Assembly: GCF_018130615.1 (NCBI RefSeq)
Contig: NZ_JAFCKB010000010.1
Coordinates: 62,001 to 126,000 of the forward strand
From: Bradyrhizobium manausense
GTDB lineage: Bacteria > Pseudomonadota > Alphaproteobacteria > Rhizobiales > Xanthobacteraceae
Length of the DNA stretch: 64,000 nt
Direction: 5' to 3'
Part shown: piece by piece, positions 26,085 through 34,458 of the stretch
Layout of the letters: each line of letters begins with the position of its first letter
Position numbering within the stretch: the first letter of the stretch is position 1
Made by a program: the position numbers and the translations under genes
Notes under the pieces: model-generated
Databases searched by the model: none
What the model was told of the DNA's origin: nothing
The model's input: the letters and a program-made list of their open reading frames with translations, nothing else

Positions 26085-27227
26085 ATGCAGCAGGCTTCGG
26101 TCGAAAGGTTTTCGTACCTCATCGGCGGCATCTATGATTGCGTGCTCGCACCTGAACGCTGGGCCGACATCCTGAACGAGATATGCGCGGAGTTCGGCTT
26201 TGCCACCGGCGCGCTTTCGGTGGCCAGCCTCACCAACATGAAAGCCGTCGTCAATGCGGTCTCCGGCTCCGACCTGACCGAGATGACCCGGAATGCGATC
26301 GGCTATGGGGCCGACATCATCGAGCTCTGGGGCGGTGCCGAGCGTATCCGGCAATACCCGCTCGGCGAACCCATCGTTCAATCCCAGGCGGTCCGGCAGG
26401 AGATCATTTCCGGCAATCGCTATTATCGCGAATGGGCCCTGCCCAAGGGCCTGTTCGACGCCGTTGCCGTCGGTCTCGTGCGCGACAGAATGATGGTCGG
26501 AAATGCGATCTTCAGCCAGCACGAATCCGCCGGCGCCATCGACGATGCGCAGGTCAACGGATTGCGCCTTCTCGCGCCCCACATCCGCCGCGCCGTGACC
26601 ATCAGCAACCTGTTCGACATGAAGACGGTGGAAGCCACGACATTCGCCGCGACCATGGAGGCTCTGACCGTCGGCGTCGTCCTCGCGGACGAGGAGTCGA
26701 GGATCGTTCACAGCAACGCCGCCGCCACCGCGATGCTCGCAGCCGGCGATCCGATCACGACCCGACATGGCCGGATCGCGGTTGAGTCCGCGACGACGAG
26801 CGCCACATTGCAGTCGGCCGTCGCACAAGCCGCAAGGGACGAGGCCGCACTCGGCCAGAAAGGCATTGGCATCGCGGTCCCTCGCCCGAACGGCGCCCCT
26901 CTCGTCATCCACGTCCTGCCGCTGCGACGCGGCCACATGCGAGCCCGCCTGGCCCAGCGCGCCGCCGCGGCGCTGTTCGTGGCGTCGGCCTCGGGACCGC
27001 CGCAGATGTCTCACGTCGCCCTCAACCAGCTCTACGATTTGACGCCGGCCGAGATCCGCATCTTCGAGCTCATCTGCGAGGGACATACACGCGACGCGAT
27101 CTCAGGGCTGCTCGGCGTGTCCGTCGCCACCGTGAAAACCCATCTGCTTCATGTGTTCGAGAAGACGGGATGCCGCCGCCAGGTCGATCTGGTCAGGCTG
27201 GCGAAATCGCTGACGTTCCCGCTATGA
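26085..27227 (+). CDS. LuxR-family regulator with PAS-like domain (paralogue 2)
   Basis: 380 residues starting MQQASVERFSYLIGGIYDC, 21 bases after the first copy. The domain order is as in paralogue 1, with a PAS-like centre (TMEALTVGVVLADEESRIVH) and a C-terminal LuxR helix-turn-helix. Both DNA-binding helices are essentially the same as in paralogue 1, so the two probably bind the same sites. The differing N-terminal regions suggest different inputs. The gap contains a remnant of the leader found before copy 1, consistent with duplication of a whole leader-plus-gene unit. Confidence 0.88.
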   Translation: MQQASVERFSYLIGGIYDCVLAPERWADILNEICAEFGFATGALSVASLTNMKAVVNAVSGSDLTEMTRNAIGYGADIIELWGGAERIRQYPLGEPIVQSQAVRQEIISGNRYYREWALPKGLFDAVAVGLVRDRMMVGNAIFSQHESAGAIDDAQVNGLRLLAPHIRRAVTISNLFDMKTVEATTFAATMEALTVGVVLADEESRIVHSNAAATAMLAAGDPITTRHGRIAVESATTSATLQSAVAQAARDEAALGQKGIGIAVPRPNGAPLVIHVLPLRRGHMRARLAQRAAAALFVASASGPPQMSHVALNQLYDLTPAEIRIFELICEGHTRDAISGLLGVSVATVKTHLLHVFEKTGCRRQVDLVRLAKSLTFPL

Positions 27228-27250
27228 CGCACGGGTCGGACGGCGCGGCA

Positions 27251-27967
27251 TCAAACGTCGTCGGGCTCAGGCGACTGAACCGACCTGACGCGGTCTTCGA
27301 TGTAACGCCGCAGCGCCGCCGCGGCGTTCAGCATATGCGCACGCATCCGGCGTGAGGCGGTCTCGCCGTCGCCCTCGGCGATCGCCTGCATGATGGCATC
27401 ATGCTCGTCGCGGGACTTGCGAATGCGATCGCCCTGCCGCAATTGCGTGCGGCGGAAGGCACTCAACCGCGCACGCACGTCCTGGGCCTGCTCGGCCATG
27501 AACGAGTTGTGCGTCGCGCTGTAGATGCATTCGTGGAACACCCGGTTGAAGGCATCGTAGGCATCGACGTCACTGGCCTCGACCATCGCCCGCGAACCTT
27601 CGTGCAGCTCGATCAGGCGGCTGCGCTCGAGCGGCGTCATGCGATAGGTCGCGAGGCGGACGCACATGGCTTCCACCTCTGCGCTGGTCTCGAACATGTC
27701 CATGATCCGCTCGGGCGTCATCCGCGCCACCACGACCCCGCGACGCCCACGCACCTCGACCAGTCCGCTGACGACGAGCTGCCGCAGCGCCTCCCGCACC
27801 GGCGTGCGGGAAGCCCCGAAGCGATCGGCAAGCTGCTGCTCTTCCAGAGCCGAACCGGCGACGAGCGCACCGGACGCGATCTCGTCCGTGAGCGCATTGC
27901 GGATGCGATCGGAGAGGAGGCCGCCATCTTCTTCTGCTTCGGCTGCGACTTTGAACAGACCTGCCAT
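27251..27967 (-). CDS. GntR-family (FCD) regulator of malonate genes
   Basis: 238 residues. The winged helix-turn-helix (residues about 18-85: EQQLADRFGASRTPVREALRQL, then GLVEVRGRRGVVV) is followed by an all-helical FCD ligand domain with metal-type His/Asp positions (FNRVFHECIYSATHN, RDEHDAIMQAI). Its ATG directly abuts the madM stop, so it is the last gene of the madL-madM-gntR unit. FadR-type GntR proteins of this locus (MdcY/MatR-like) repress malonate genes and release DNA on binding malonate. Autoregulation from the divergent region at 29.2-29.3 kb is expected. Confidence 0.88.
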   Translation of the reverse strand: MAGLFKVAAEAEEDGGLLSDRIRNALTDEIASGALVAGSALEEQQLADRFGASRTPVREALRQLVVSGLVEVRGRRGVVVARMTPERIMDMFETSAEVEAMCVRLATYRMTPLERSRLIELHEGSRAMVEASDVDAYDAFNRVFHECIYSATHNSFMAEQAQDVRARLSAFRRTQLRQGDRIRKSRDEHDAIMQAIAEGDGETASRRMRAHMLNAAAALRRYIEDRVRSVQSPEPDDV

Positions 27968-28732
27968 TCAGCTTCCTATGATTGCGCGCACCGTGAAGTA
28001 GAGAATGGACGGTGCGGCCAGGCATCCCAACCCGGTATGAAACGTCGCGGTCAATGCGCCGTAAGGCACCAGACGCCGATCGGTTGCCGCAAGACCTCCG
28101 GAAACGCCACTGACCGTCCCCATCAAGCCGCCGAACACCATTGCGCTGCGCGGATTGTCGAGGCCTATCATCTTCGCGACGAAGGGCGTACCGATCATCA
28201 CGATCACCGCCTTGAATACACCGGTCGCGATCGAGAGCGCAATGACCGGCGACGACGCGCCGATCGCGGCCCCCGTGACCGGACCGACGATGTAGGTGAC
28301 CGCACCCGCGCCGATCGTCGTGAGCGATTCGGCATCAGTGTAGCCAAAGGCTGCGGCAACGAGAACGCCCAGAATGAACGGAACGACCGTTCCCAGTCCG
28401 AGCGCGACCGCACCGATCAATCCGGCCTTGCGCGCATGGATGACATCGACCTCGAAGGCGGTGGCGACGATGGCGAAATCCCGCAGCATCGCGCCGCCCA
28501 TCAGGCCGATCCCGGTCAGCGCCGGCAGGTCGGCGACGCCCTTTTCGCCGCCGGTGGCAAGCCCGCCGAAAAAGGCCAGCACGAGACCCAGCATGATCGC
28601 GATCGCCGAGCCGTGGATGCGCCCGAAGGTGAGGTATTTCGAGATCGCACCCGAGATCCACATCAGGATCCCGACGGCGGCGAACGCCGTGATCAGCGCA
28701 TTGGCGGCGAGAACGTGAGAGATCATAGTCAT
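27968..28732 (-). CDS. madM: Malonate transporter subunit MadM
   Basis: 254 residues, highly hydrophobic with about eight membrane segments. The ATG at 28732 follows GGGAGGG and overlaps the madL stop by 4 bases. Segments such as ISGAISKYLTFGRIHGSAIA, GLMGGAMLRDFAIVATAFEV and FGGLMGTVSGVSGGLAATDR are characteristic of MadM. With MadL it forms a Na+- or H+-coupled malonate importer in the inner membrane. It is encoded divergently from the decarboxylase operon. Confidence 0.92.
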   Translation of the reverse strand: MTMISHVLAANALITAFAAVGILMWISGAISKYLTFGRIHGSAIAIMLGLVLAFFGGLATGGEKGVADLPALTGIGLMGGAMLRDFAIVATAFEVDVIHARKAGLIGAVALGLGTVVPFILGVLVAAAFGYTDAESLTTIGAGAVTYIVGPVTGAAIGASSPVIALSIATGVFKAVIVMIGTPFVAKMIGLDNPRSAMVFGGLMGTVSGVSGGLAATDRRLVPYGALTATFHTGLGCLAAPSILYFTVRAIIGS

Positions 28733-29163
28733 CCAACCCTCCCGGATTTGAAGTGGGGCACATTCGCCTCGATCGCCTCTCGGGCCTCGATCTCGTCCAT
28801 GGTCTCGACGCGGCCACTGAGCCGGCCGATCAAGGCCACCATCGTGAAACACACCGCGACCGCGCCTAGCCCCGCAATGACGACAATCGGACCGCCTTTC
28901 GCCGCGGCGACGACGTTCTGCTGCGCGGCCATGGCGACCACGATCGGAATGTAGAAGCTGCCCCAGAACTCGACGCCGGTGTTGAGCCCGCGGCTGAGCA
29001 GGCCGTGCCGCACCAGCCAGAGCCGGGCGGCGATCAAGAACATCATCGCAATGCCGACGCCGCCGACATTGGCCTTCACACCGAGGGCAACGCCGAGCAG
29101 GTCCCCAAGCAGGCCCCCCAGCAGCGTGCAGATCGCAAGCAGAGCTACGCCTGAAATGGTCAC
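28729..29163 (-). CDS. madL: Malonate transporter subunit MadL
   Basis: 144 residues with four predicted membrane segments (ISGVALLAICTLLGGLLGDLL, IAMMFLIAARLW, GSFYIPIVVAMAA, PIVVIAGLGAVAVCFTMVAL) and a charged C-terminal tail. It has the usual MadL length and the GVKANVGGVGIAMMFLI motif. It is first in the leftward unit, and MadM follows with overlapping stop and start. Confidence 0.92.
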   Translation of the reverse strand: MTISGVALLAICTLLGGLLGDLLGVALGVKANVGGVGIAMMFLIAARLWLVRHGLLSRGLNTGVEFWGSFYIPIVVAMAAQQNVVAAAKGGPIVVIAGLGAVAVCFTMVALIGRLSGRVETMDEIEAREAIEANVPHFKSGRVG

Positions 29164-29220
29164 GGGCGCCTCCCCTCTGTGAGCGGGGCGCGAGTCCCCG
29201 GATACGGGCCTTCTGCATGC

Positions 29221-29314
29221 ATTCGCATCATAAATTCCCTCCTGTGTATGCGAATATCCATCGCTTATGGGTTTACGTATACACTAATTGACATTCGAAG
29301 GCAATACGCATACA
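29221..29314. promoter_or_regulatory. Operator candidates in the madL/mdcA divergent region
   Basis: Two inverted pairs lie between the divergent starts: ATTCGCAT (29221-29228) with ATGCGAAT (29248-29255), and TGTATGCG (29245-29252) with CGCATACA (29307-29314). A GTATAC core lies at 29277-29282 within TTACGTATACACTA. GTATAC-type palindromes are the known sites of malonate GntR repressors such as MatR. The right-hand half-site overlaps the mdcA -10 box, so binding there would block transcription. The assignment is by pattern only. Confidence 0.55.
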
Positions 29315-29316
29315 TT
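29288..29316 (+). promoter_or_regulatory. Sigma70-type promoter for mdcA
   Basis: TTGACA at 29288-29293, a 17-base spacer, and TACATT at 29311-29316, about 40 bases before the mdcA ATG at 29358. The -35 box is a perfect consensus match, which is unusual in this GC-rich window. Confidence 0.65.
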
Positions 29317-29357
29317 CGACGCCATCGAAGACCAACCTCGCATGCCAGGGAGCCGAA

Positions 29358-31004
29358 ATGAGCGATTGGGGTATGCAAAAGGCCGCCCTAGGCGAACGCC
29401 TCGCGGCCGGCCGACAGCACGCCAGGGGGAAGGTCGTCCCGATTCCCGACCTCCCCGCATTTCTGAAGGGGGTGATCCGGTCAGGCGACCGGGTGTGCCT
29501 GGAGGGCGATAATCAAAAGCAGGCCGACATGCTCGCCTCGGCGCTCGCGAACCTCGACCCCCGGGATGTCCATGACCTGCACATGGTGCAATCAGGCGTG
29601 GTCCTGCCCTCCCACCTCGACATCTTCGAGAAGGGCATCGCGCGGCGGCTCGACTTCTCCTATTCCGGCCCGCAATCGGCGCGCATCGCGCGCATGCTGT
29701 TCGGCGGCAAGATCGAGCTCGGCGCCGTCCATACCTATCTCGAGCTATTCGCCCGCTACTTCATCGACCTCACGCCGAACGTCGCGCTGATCGCGGCGGT
29801 GAGCGCCGACAAGGACGGCAATCTCTATACGGGGCCGAACACCGAGGACACGCCGACGGTGGTCGAGGCGACGAGCTACAAGAACGGTCTCGTCGTGGCG
29901 CAGGTCACCGAGATCGTCGACAAGGTGCCACGCGTGGATATCCCTGGCGACCTCGTGCATTTCGTGGTCGAGGCTGGCCGTCCCTTCTATGTCGAGCCGC
30001 TGTTTACCCGCGACCCCGCCGCCATCACCGAGACCCAGATCCTGACGGCGATGCTCGCCATCAAGGGCATCTACGCACCCTACGGTGTGCGCCGGCTCAA
30101 TCACGGCATCGGCTTCAACACCGCCGCGATCGAGCTGCTGCTGCCGACCTATGGCGAGAAGCTCGGCCTCAAGGACAAGGTCTGCACGCACTTTGCGCTC
30201 AACCCGCATCCCACGATGATTCCGGCGATCGAGGCCGGCTGGGTCGAGCAGATCCATTGTTTTGGATCGGAAGTCGGCATGGAGGATTACGTCGCGGCGC
30301 GCTCCGATGTGTTCTTCACCGGCCCCGACGGCTCGCTGCGATCCAACCGCGCCTTCTGCCAGACCGCAGGCCTCTATGCCTGCGACATGTTCATCGGATC
30401 GACGCTCCAGATCGATCTCGAAGGCCACAGCTCGACAGTGACGACCAGCCGCATCGCCGGCTTTGGTGGCGCCCCCAACATGGGCTCCGATCCGCGCGGC
30501 CGCCGCCATCCGAGCGAACCCTGGCTCAAGGCCGGCGCCGAGGCCGACCCTGATACCAACGCAGCGCTGCGCCGCGGCCGCAAGCTGGTGGTGCAGATCG
30601 GCGAGACCTTTGGCGATCGCAACACGCCTCTGTTCGTCGAGCGGCTCGATGCGCTCGATCTGGCCGAGGAGCTCAAGCTCGATCTCGCGCCTGTCATGGT
30701 CTACTCGGACGACGTGACCCACATCGTCACCGAAGAAGGCATCGCCAACCTGCTGATGTGCCGCAGCAAGGACGAGCGCGAGCAGGCCATCCGCGGCGTT
30801 GCCGGCTACACCGACATCGGCCGCGCGCGTGATGCAAAACTGATCGAGCAGCTCCGGCAGCGTGGCGTGATCCAGCGCCCTGAAGATCTCGGCATCGATC
30901 CGCTCGACGCCGACCGCAACCTGCTCGCGGCCCGCTCGATCAAGGATCTCATGCTGGCGTCCGGCGGTCTTTATCGTCCGCCCAGCCGCTTCCGCAATTG
31001 GTGA
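29358..31004 (+). CDS. mdcA: Malonate decarboxylase alpha subunit (acetyl-S-ACP:malonate ACP transferase)
   Basis: 548 residues, the usual MdcA length, with GGGAG before the ATG. It carries family segments such as GDRVCLEGDNQKQADMLASA, HGIGFNTAAIELLLPTYGE and GLYACDMFIGSTLQIDLEGH. MdcA exchanges the acetyl group on the ACP prosthetic thiol for malonate, giving malonyl-S-ACP and acetate. It is first in the seven-gene mdc operon in the cytoplasm. Confidence 0.95.
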   Translation: MSDWGMQKAALGERLAAGRQHARGKVVPIPDLPAFLKGVIRSGDRVCLEGDNQKQADMLASALANLDPRDVHDLHMVQSGVVLPSHLDIFEKGIARRLDFSYSGPQSARIARMLFGGKIELGAVHTYLELFARYFIDLTPNVALIAAVSADKDGNLYTGPNTEDTPTVVEATSYKNGLVVAQVTEIVDKVPRVDIPGDLVHFVVEAGRPFYVEPLFTRDPAAITETQILTAMLAIKGIYAPYGVRRLNHGIGFNTAAIELLLPTYGEKLGLKDKVCTHFALNPHPTMIPAIEAGWVEQIHCFGSEVGMEDYVAARSDVFFTGPDGSLRSNRAFCQTAGLYACDMFIGSTLQIDLEGHSSTVTTSRIAGFGGAPNMGSDPRGRRHPSEPWLKAGAEADPDTNAALRRGRKLVVQIGETFGDRNTPLFVERLDALDLAEELKLDLAPVMVYSDDVTHIVTEEGIANLLMCRSKDEREQAIRGVAGYTDIGRARDAKLIEQLRQRGVIQRPEDLGIDPLDADRNLLAARSIKDLMLASGGLYRPPSRFRNW

Positions 31005-31011
31005 GGTTTGC

Positions 31012-31329
31012 ATGGAAAAGCTCAGCTTCAGACTGACTGCCCCACGAAGTGCCGGCGGCACCCGCGCGCAGGCGATCGTCGGCGTGGTTGCCTCCGGCAA
31101 TCTCGAAGTGCTGCTGGAACGGTCCCCGCCGGCCGACACCTGCACAATCGACATCGCCACCGCCGCGCACGGGTTCGGCGCGGTGTGGGACGCCGTGGTC
31201 CGCGACTTCGTCACACGTCGCCCTGCCGGCGGCTTGCGCATCTCCATCAATGACGGCGGCGCGCGGCCTGACACGGTCGCGCTGCGGCTTGCCCAGGGCG
31301 TTCGCAAGATCGAGGAGCCGGAACGATGA
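31012..31329 (+). CDS. mdcC: Malonate decarboxylase acyl carrier protein (delta)
   Basis: 105 residues. The prosthetic-group Ser is Ser28 in VVASGNLEVLLE, where 2'-(5''-phosphoribosyl)-3'-dephospho-CoA is attached by MdcG. It starts 8 bases after mdcA, and its stop overlaps the mdcD start (ATGA, 31326-31329). It carries the acetyl/malonyl thioester between the MdcA and MdcD/E sites. Its length is typical of the family. Confidence 0.93.
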   Translation: MEKLSFRLTAPRSAGGTRAQAIVGVVASGNLEVLLERSPPADTCTIDIATAAHGFGAVWDAVVRDFVTRRPAGGLRISINDGGARPDTVALRLAQGVRKIEEPER

Positions 31330-32240
31330 CAGCTGCGACCTGCAATGACGTCTCGCTGAGCTGGTACGAGGCCAGCGCCCGGCAGCGCATCGACGCGCTG
31401 GTCGATGCCGGCAGCTTCTGCGAATTCATCGGACCGGAGTTGCGCGAGATCAGCCCGCATCTGGCGATCTTCGACCTACCCGAGCAGTTCGACGACGGCA
31501 TCGTCGTCGGCCGCGGCCGGCTGGACGGCAAAGCCGTTCTCCTCGCCGCGCAGGAGGGGCGCTTCATGGGCGGCGCCTTCGGTGAAGTCCACGGCGCCAA
31601 GCTCACCGGGCTCTTGCGAGCGGCGCGCGCGCTCAGCCAAGACGTGCTGATCTTGTTCGACACCGGCGGTGTGCGGCTGCAGGAGGCCAATGCCGGCGAG
31701 CTCGCGATCGCGGAGATCATGCGCGCGGTGATCGAGGCGCGCCGCGCCGGCGTCAACGTCGTCGGCCTGATTGGGGGCCGCGCCGGCTGCTATGGCGGCG
31801 GCAGCCTGATCGCCGGCACCTGCTCGAAGGTGATTATCTCCGAACAGGGCCGGCTCAGCGTCAGCGGCCCCGAAGTGATCGAGACCAACAGGGGCATCGA
31901 GGAATTCGACTCGCGCGACCGCGCGCTAGTCTGGCGCACGATGGGCGGCAAGCACCGCTTCCTGATCGGCGGCGCCGATGCGTTCGTCGACGACGAGGCG
32001 CTGGCGTTTCGACAATCCGCGATCGTCGCGCTCAAGATCAGCCCAGGATGTGACGTCGCGGTTCTCGCAGCCGAACAGGCGCGTCTGGAGCGACGGTTGC
32101 AGCGCTTTGGCGAAGTCGAGGATGCCGTCGAGATCTGGCAGACGCTTGGCATCGACCAGCCGACCGAGATCCCCGCACGTCCGACCGGCGCGTTCCTTCG
32201 CGCGGCCAATAACAGGGAGAGCGCCGATGACGCTCGATGA
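31326..32240 (+). CDS. mdcD: Malonate decarboxylase beta subunit
   Basis: 304 residues of carboxyltransferase fold. SWYEASARQRIDALVDAGSF, the glycine-rich GEVHGAKLTGLLRAA and LIGGRAGCYGGGSLIAG segments, and LSVSGPEVIETNRGIEEFDS mark the biotin-independent MdcD. With MdcE it decarboxylates malonyl-S-ACP to acetyl-S-ACP and CO2. It overlaps mdcC by 4 bases and mdcE by 14 bases. Confidence 0.93.
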   Translation: MTAATCNDVSLSWYEASARQRIDALVDAGSFCEFIGPELREISPHLAIFDLPEQFDDGIVVGRGRLDGKAVLLAAQEGRFMGGAFGEVHGAKLTGLLRAARALSQDVLILFDTGGVRLQEANAGELAIAEIMRAVIEARRAGVNVVGLIGGRAGCYGGGSLIAGTCSKVIISEQGRLSVSGPEVIETNRGIEEFDSRDRALVWRTMGGKHRFLIGGADAFVDDEALAFRQSAIVALKISPGCDVAVLAAEQARLERRLQRFGEVEDAVEIWQTLGIDQPTEIPARPTGAFLRAANNRESADDAR

Positions 32241-32967
32241 CATCCTGGCCGGCCTTTTCCCGAACGGCAGTAGCATCGAAACCTCGGGCGCGATGATCTC
32301 CGGGCAGGCGGTGCTGTCCGGCGGCGGACCAATCCACGTGCTCGGCATCACGCAAGGCCAGCCGCTCGGCGTGGACGAAGCCATCGTGCTCGCGGGACGC
32401 CTCATCGAGATCGTCAAATCGGGCAATCGCGCGCCGATCCTGATCCTGGTGGATTCTGCCAGCCAGCGCATGAGCAAGCGCGACGAGCTGCTCGGCCTCA
32501 GCGAGTATTTGTCGCATCTCGCCAAGACGCTGCTGCTGGCCGAAGCCGAGGGGCATCACACCATCGGCCTGCTCTATGGCGGCAGCGCCGCCGGCGCATT
32601 CATCGCTACTGCGCTCGCCACCGGCACGCTGGTCGCGCTGCCCGGCGCCCATCCTGCGGTGATGGATCTGCCATCGATGGCGCGGGTCACCAAGCTGCCG
32701 ATCGATGTGCTGAAGGCGAAGGCCGAAGCAACGCCGGTGTTCGCGCCCGGGCTCGACAACATGGTGCGGACAGGCGGCATTGATGTCGTCTGGGACGCAG
32801 GCGCGCCCCTCGCGCCGCAGCTTGCCGCCGTGCTGCAACGACCGCAAGGACAGGACGATCGCAGCCGGCTCGGCGCCGCGCGCGGCGGCCGGCGCAAGGC
32901 GCTCGAGATCGCCGATCGTGTTGTCGCACTCGCAACGGCATCCCATCAGGACGCGCGACATGGCTGA
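32227..32967 (+). CDS. mdcE: Malonate decarboxylase gamma subunit
   Basis: 246 residues. The ATG at 32227 has GGGAGA 6 bases upstream inside the end of mdcD. It is of crotonase/carboxyltransferase fold with MTLDDILAGLFPNG, DSASQRMSKRDELLGLSEYL and LLYGGSAAGAFIATALATG. It is a catalytic partner of MdcD. The C-terminal 30 residues are variable and basic. Its end overlaps the mdcG start by 8 bases. Confidence 0.92.
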   Translation: MTLDDILAGLFPNGSSIETSGAMISGQAVLSGGGPIHVLGITQGQPLGVDEAIVLAGRLIEIVKSGNRAPILILVDSASQRMSKRDELLGLSEYLSHLAKTLLLAEAEGHHTIGLLYGGSAAGAFIATALATGTLVALPGAHPAVMDLPSMARVTKLPIDVLKAKAEATPVFAPGLDNMVRTGGIDVVWDAGAPLAPQLAAVLQRPQGQDDRSRLGAARGGRRKALEIADRVVALATASHQDARHG

Positions 32968-33607
32968 CACTCTCGCGCGCCACAGCATGGTGAAGGCGTC
33001 GGCGTCCGGATGGAGCGCCGTGATGAACCGCTATCCCGAGCTCGCCAGCGAGCCGATCGTCGCAGGCTGGGTCGGTGCCGGCCATCCGCTCATCGTTCGC
33101 CGGCCAGCTTGCAGCGACGTCGCCGGAATGATTCCGCTCGGCCTGCCGCTGCCGGCCAGCCACGGCAAACGGCGCATTGCGATCTCGCTCGCCGCCGCCG
33201 ATATCGTCGCATCCGCCCCGCCCCCCTTGCTGGCCGACGCCGCAGCAGCAGCGCCTGCGCATTGGCGCACGACGATAGACCTGCTGCTTCAACTTCTGCC
33301 GGAGACCCGCACGTTCGGCAGCTTGGCCTGGCAGCATCTCACCGGCCTTCCCTACCTTACCGAGGGTTCGGACCTCGATCTGCTCTGGCCGCTGTCGGCA
33401 GCAACGCAAACGGAGACCCTGCCGTCCGCCATCGCCGCGATTGCCAGGCAAGCGCCAATGCGGTTGGACGGCGAGATCACGGGTCCCGCCGGCGGCGCGC
33501 AATGGCGTGAGCTGATCGGCAATGACGAGGACGAAGTTCTCGTGAAAGGTCCGACCGGTGTCGCGAGCACGACGCGCGCGGCCTTTCTGTCCGGAGCCGC
33601 GTCATGA
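32960..33607 (+). CDS. mdcG: Malonate decarboxylase holo-ACP synthase
   Basis: 215 residues from the ATG at 32960. It is a nucleotidyltransferase-like enzyme that transfers the phosphoribosyl-dephospho-CoA group to apo-MdcC. The paired acidic residues of the pol-beta-like centre are in LPYLTEGSDLDLLW, and RRPACSDVAGMIPLGLPLP lies near the N-terminus as in MdcG. It overlaps both neighbours (8 bases with mdcE, 4 with mdcB). Confidence 0.9.
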   Translation: MADTLARHSMVKASASGWSAVMNRYPELASEPIVAGWVGAGHPLIVRRPACSDVAGMIPLGLPLPASHGKRRIAISLAAADIVASAPPPLLADAAAAAPAHWRTTIDLLLQLLPETRTFGSLAWQHLTGLPYLTEGSDLDLLWPLSAATQTETLPSAIAAIARQAPMRLDGEITGPAGGAQWRELIGNDEDEVLVKGPTGVASTTRAAFLSGAAS

Positions 33608-34458
33608 ACCTTGCCCTGAGATGGCAAGCGGCGCCGCAACGCGCATTCGATGCTGAGCAGCTCGGCCGTCTCGCCTCGCTCTGCCTGACGCTCGAGGTCG
33701 AGACCTATCCGAAGCCGGGGCTGGTCAGCCATGTCGACAACGGTGCGCATCGCGACATGGATGCCGCGCTGCTGCGCCGGAGCGCCGACACGCTGGCACC
33801 ATTCTTCAGCGAACTCGCCGCCGCAGGCGCCGAGGGCGCCGGCATGGGCCGGTTGCGCGCGATCGGAGTTGCGGCGGAACGTGCGATGCTGGCGGCGACC
33901 TCAGGCGTGAACACGCATCGCGGCGCGATCTTCGGACTGGGCCTGCTCTGCGCCGCGGCCGGCTATCGCGGCGCACTCGGCATCCGCAAGCCGCTCGGCG
34001 AACTGGTGTCGCAACGTTGGGGCAACGCCATCCTCGACGGCCCGATATCCCTGCGCAGCCATGGCGCCGTGGCATCACGGCGCTACGGCGCCGGCGGCGC
34101 CCGGGCGGAAGCCGCTTGCGGCTTTCCCTCCGTCTATAATGTCGCCGTTCCCGCGCTGCATGCGGCGCGGCAGCTCGCGGCTCATGATGAGGAGGCGGTC
34201 CGGGTCCAGACCTGCATGGCGCTGATCGCCGAGGTCGCCGACACCAATCTGCTGCACCGGGGTGGAGCCGATGGATTGCACTTCGCACAAGCCAGCGCAT
34301 CCGCATTTCTTGCCGCGGGCGGAATCGGCCGCCCAGGCTGGCATGATCGCGCAACCGGCATTCACCGGGCTTTCGTCGCGCGCAATCTCAGTCCGGGCGG
34401 CTCGGCAGATCTGCTTGCCATGGCCCTGTTCGTCGATCGGTTTGAATCCGGATGCTAG
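33604..34458 (+). CDS. mdcB: Triphosphoribosyl-dephospho-CoA synthase
   Basis: 284 residues. CLTLEVETYPKPGLVSHVDNGAHRDM and GVNTHRGAIFGLGLLCAAAG are signature segments of the CitG/MdcB family. It makes 2'-(5''-triphosphoribosyl)-3'-dephospho-CoA from ATP and dephospho-CoA as the prosthetic-group precursor for MdcG. Start and stop overlap the neighbouring genes. Confidence 0.93.
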   Translation: MNLALRWQAAPQRAFDAEQLGRLASLCLTLEVETYPKPGLVSHVDNGAHRDMDAALLRRSADTLAPFFSELAAAGAEGAGMGRLRAIGVAAERAMLAATSGVNTHRGAIFGLGLLCAAAGYRGALGIRKPLGELVSQRWGNAILDGPISLRSHGAVASRRYGAGGARAEAACGFPSVYNVAVPALHAARQLAAHDEEAVRVQTCMALIAEVADTNLLHRGGADGLHFAQASASAFLAAGGIGRPGWHDRATGIHRAFVARNLSPGGSADLLAMALFVDRFESGC

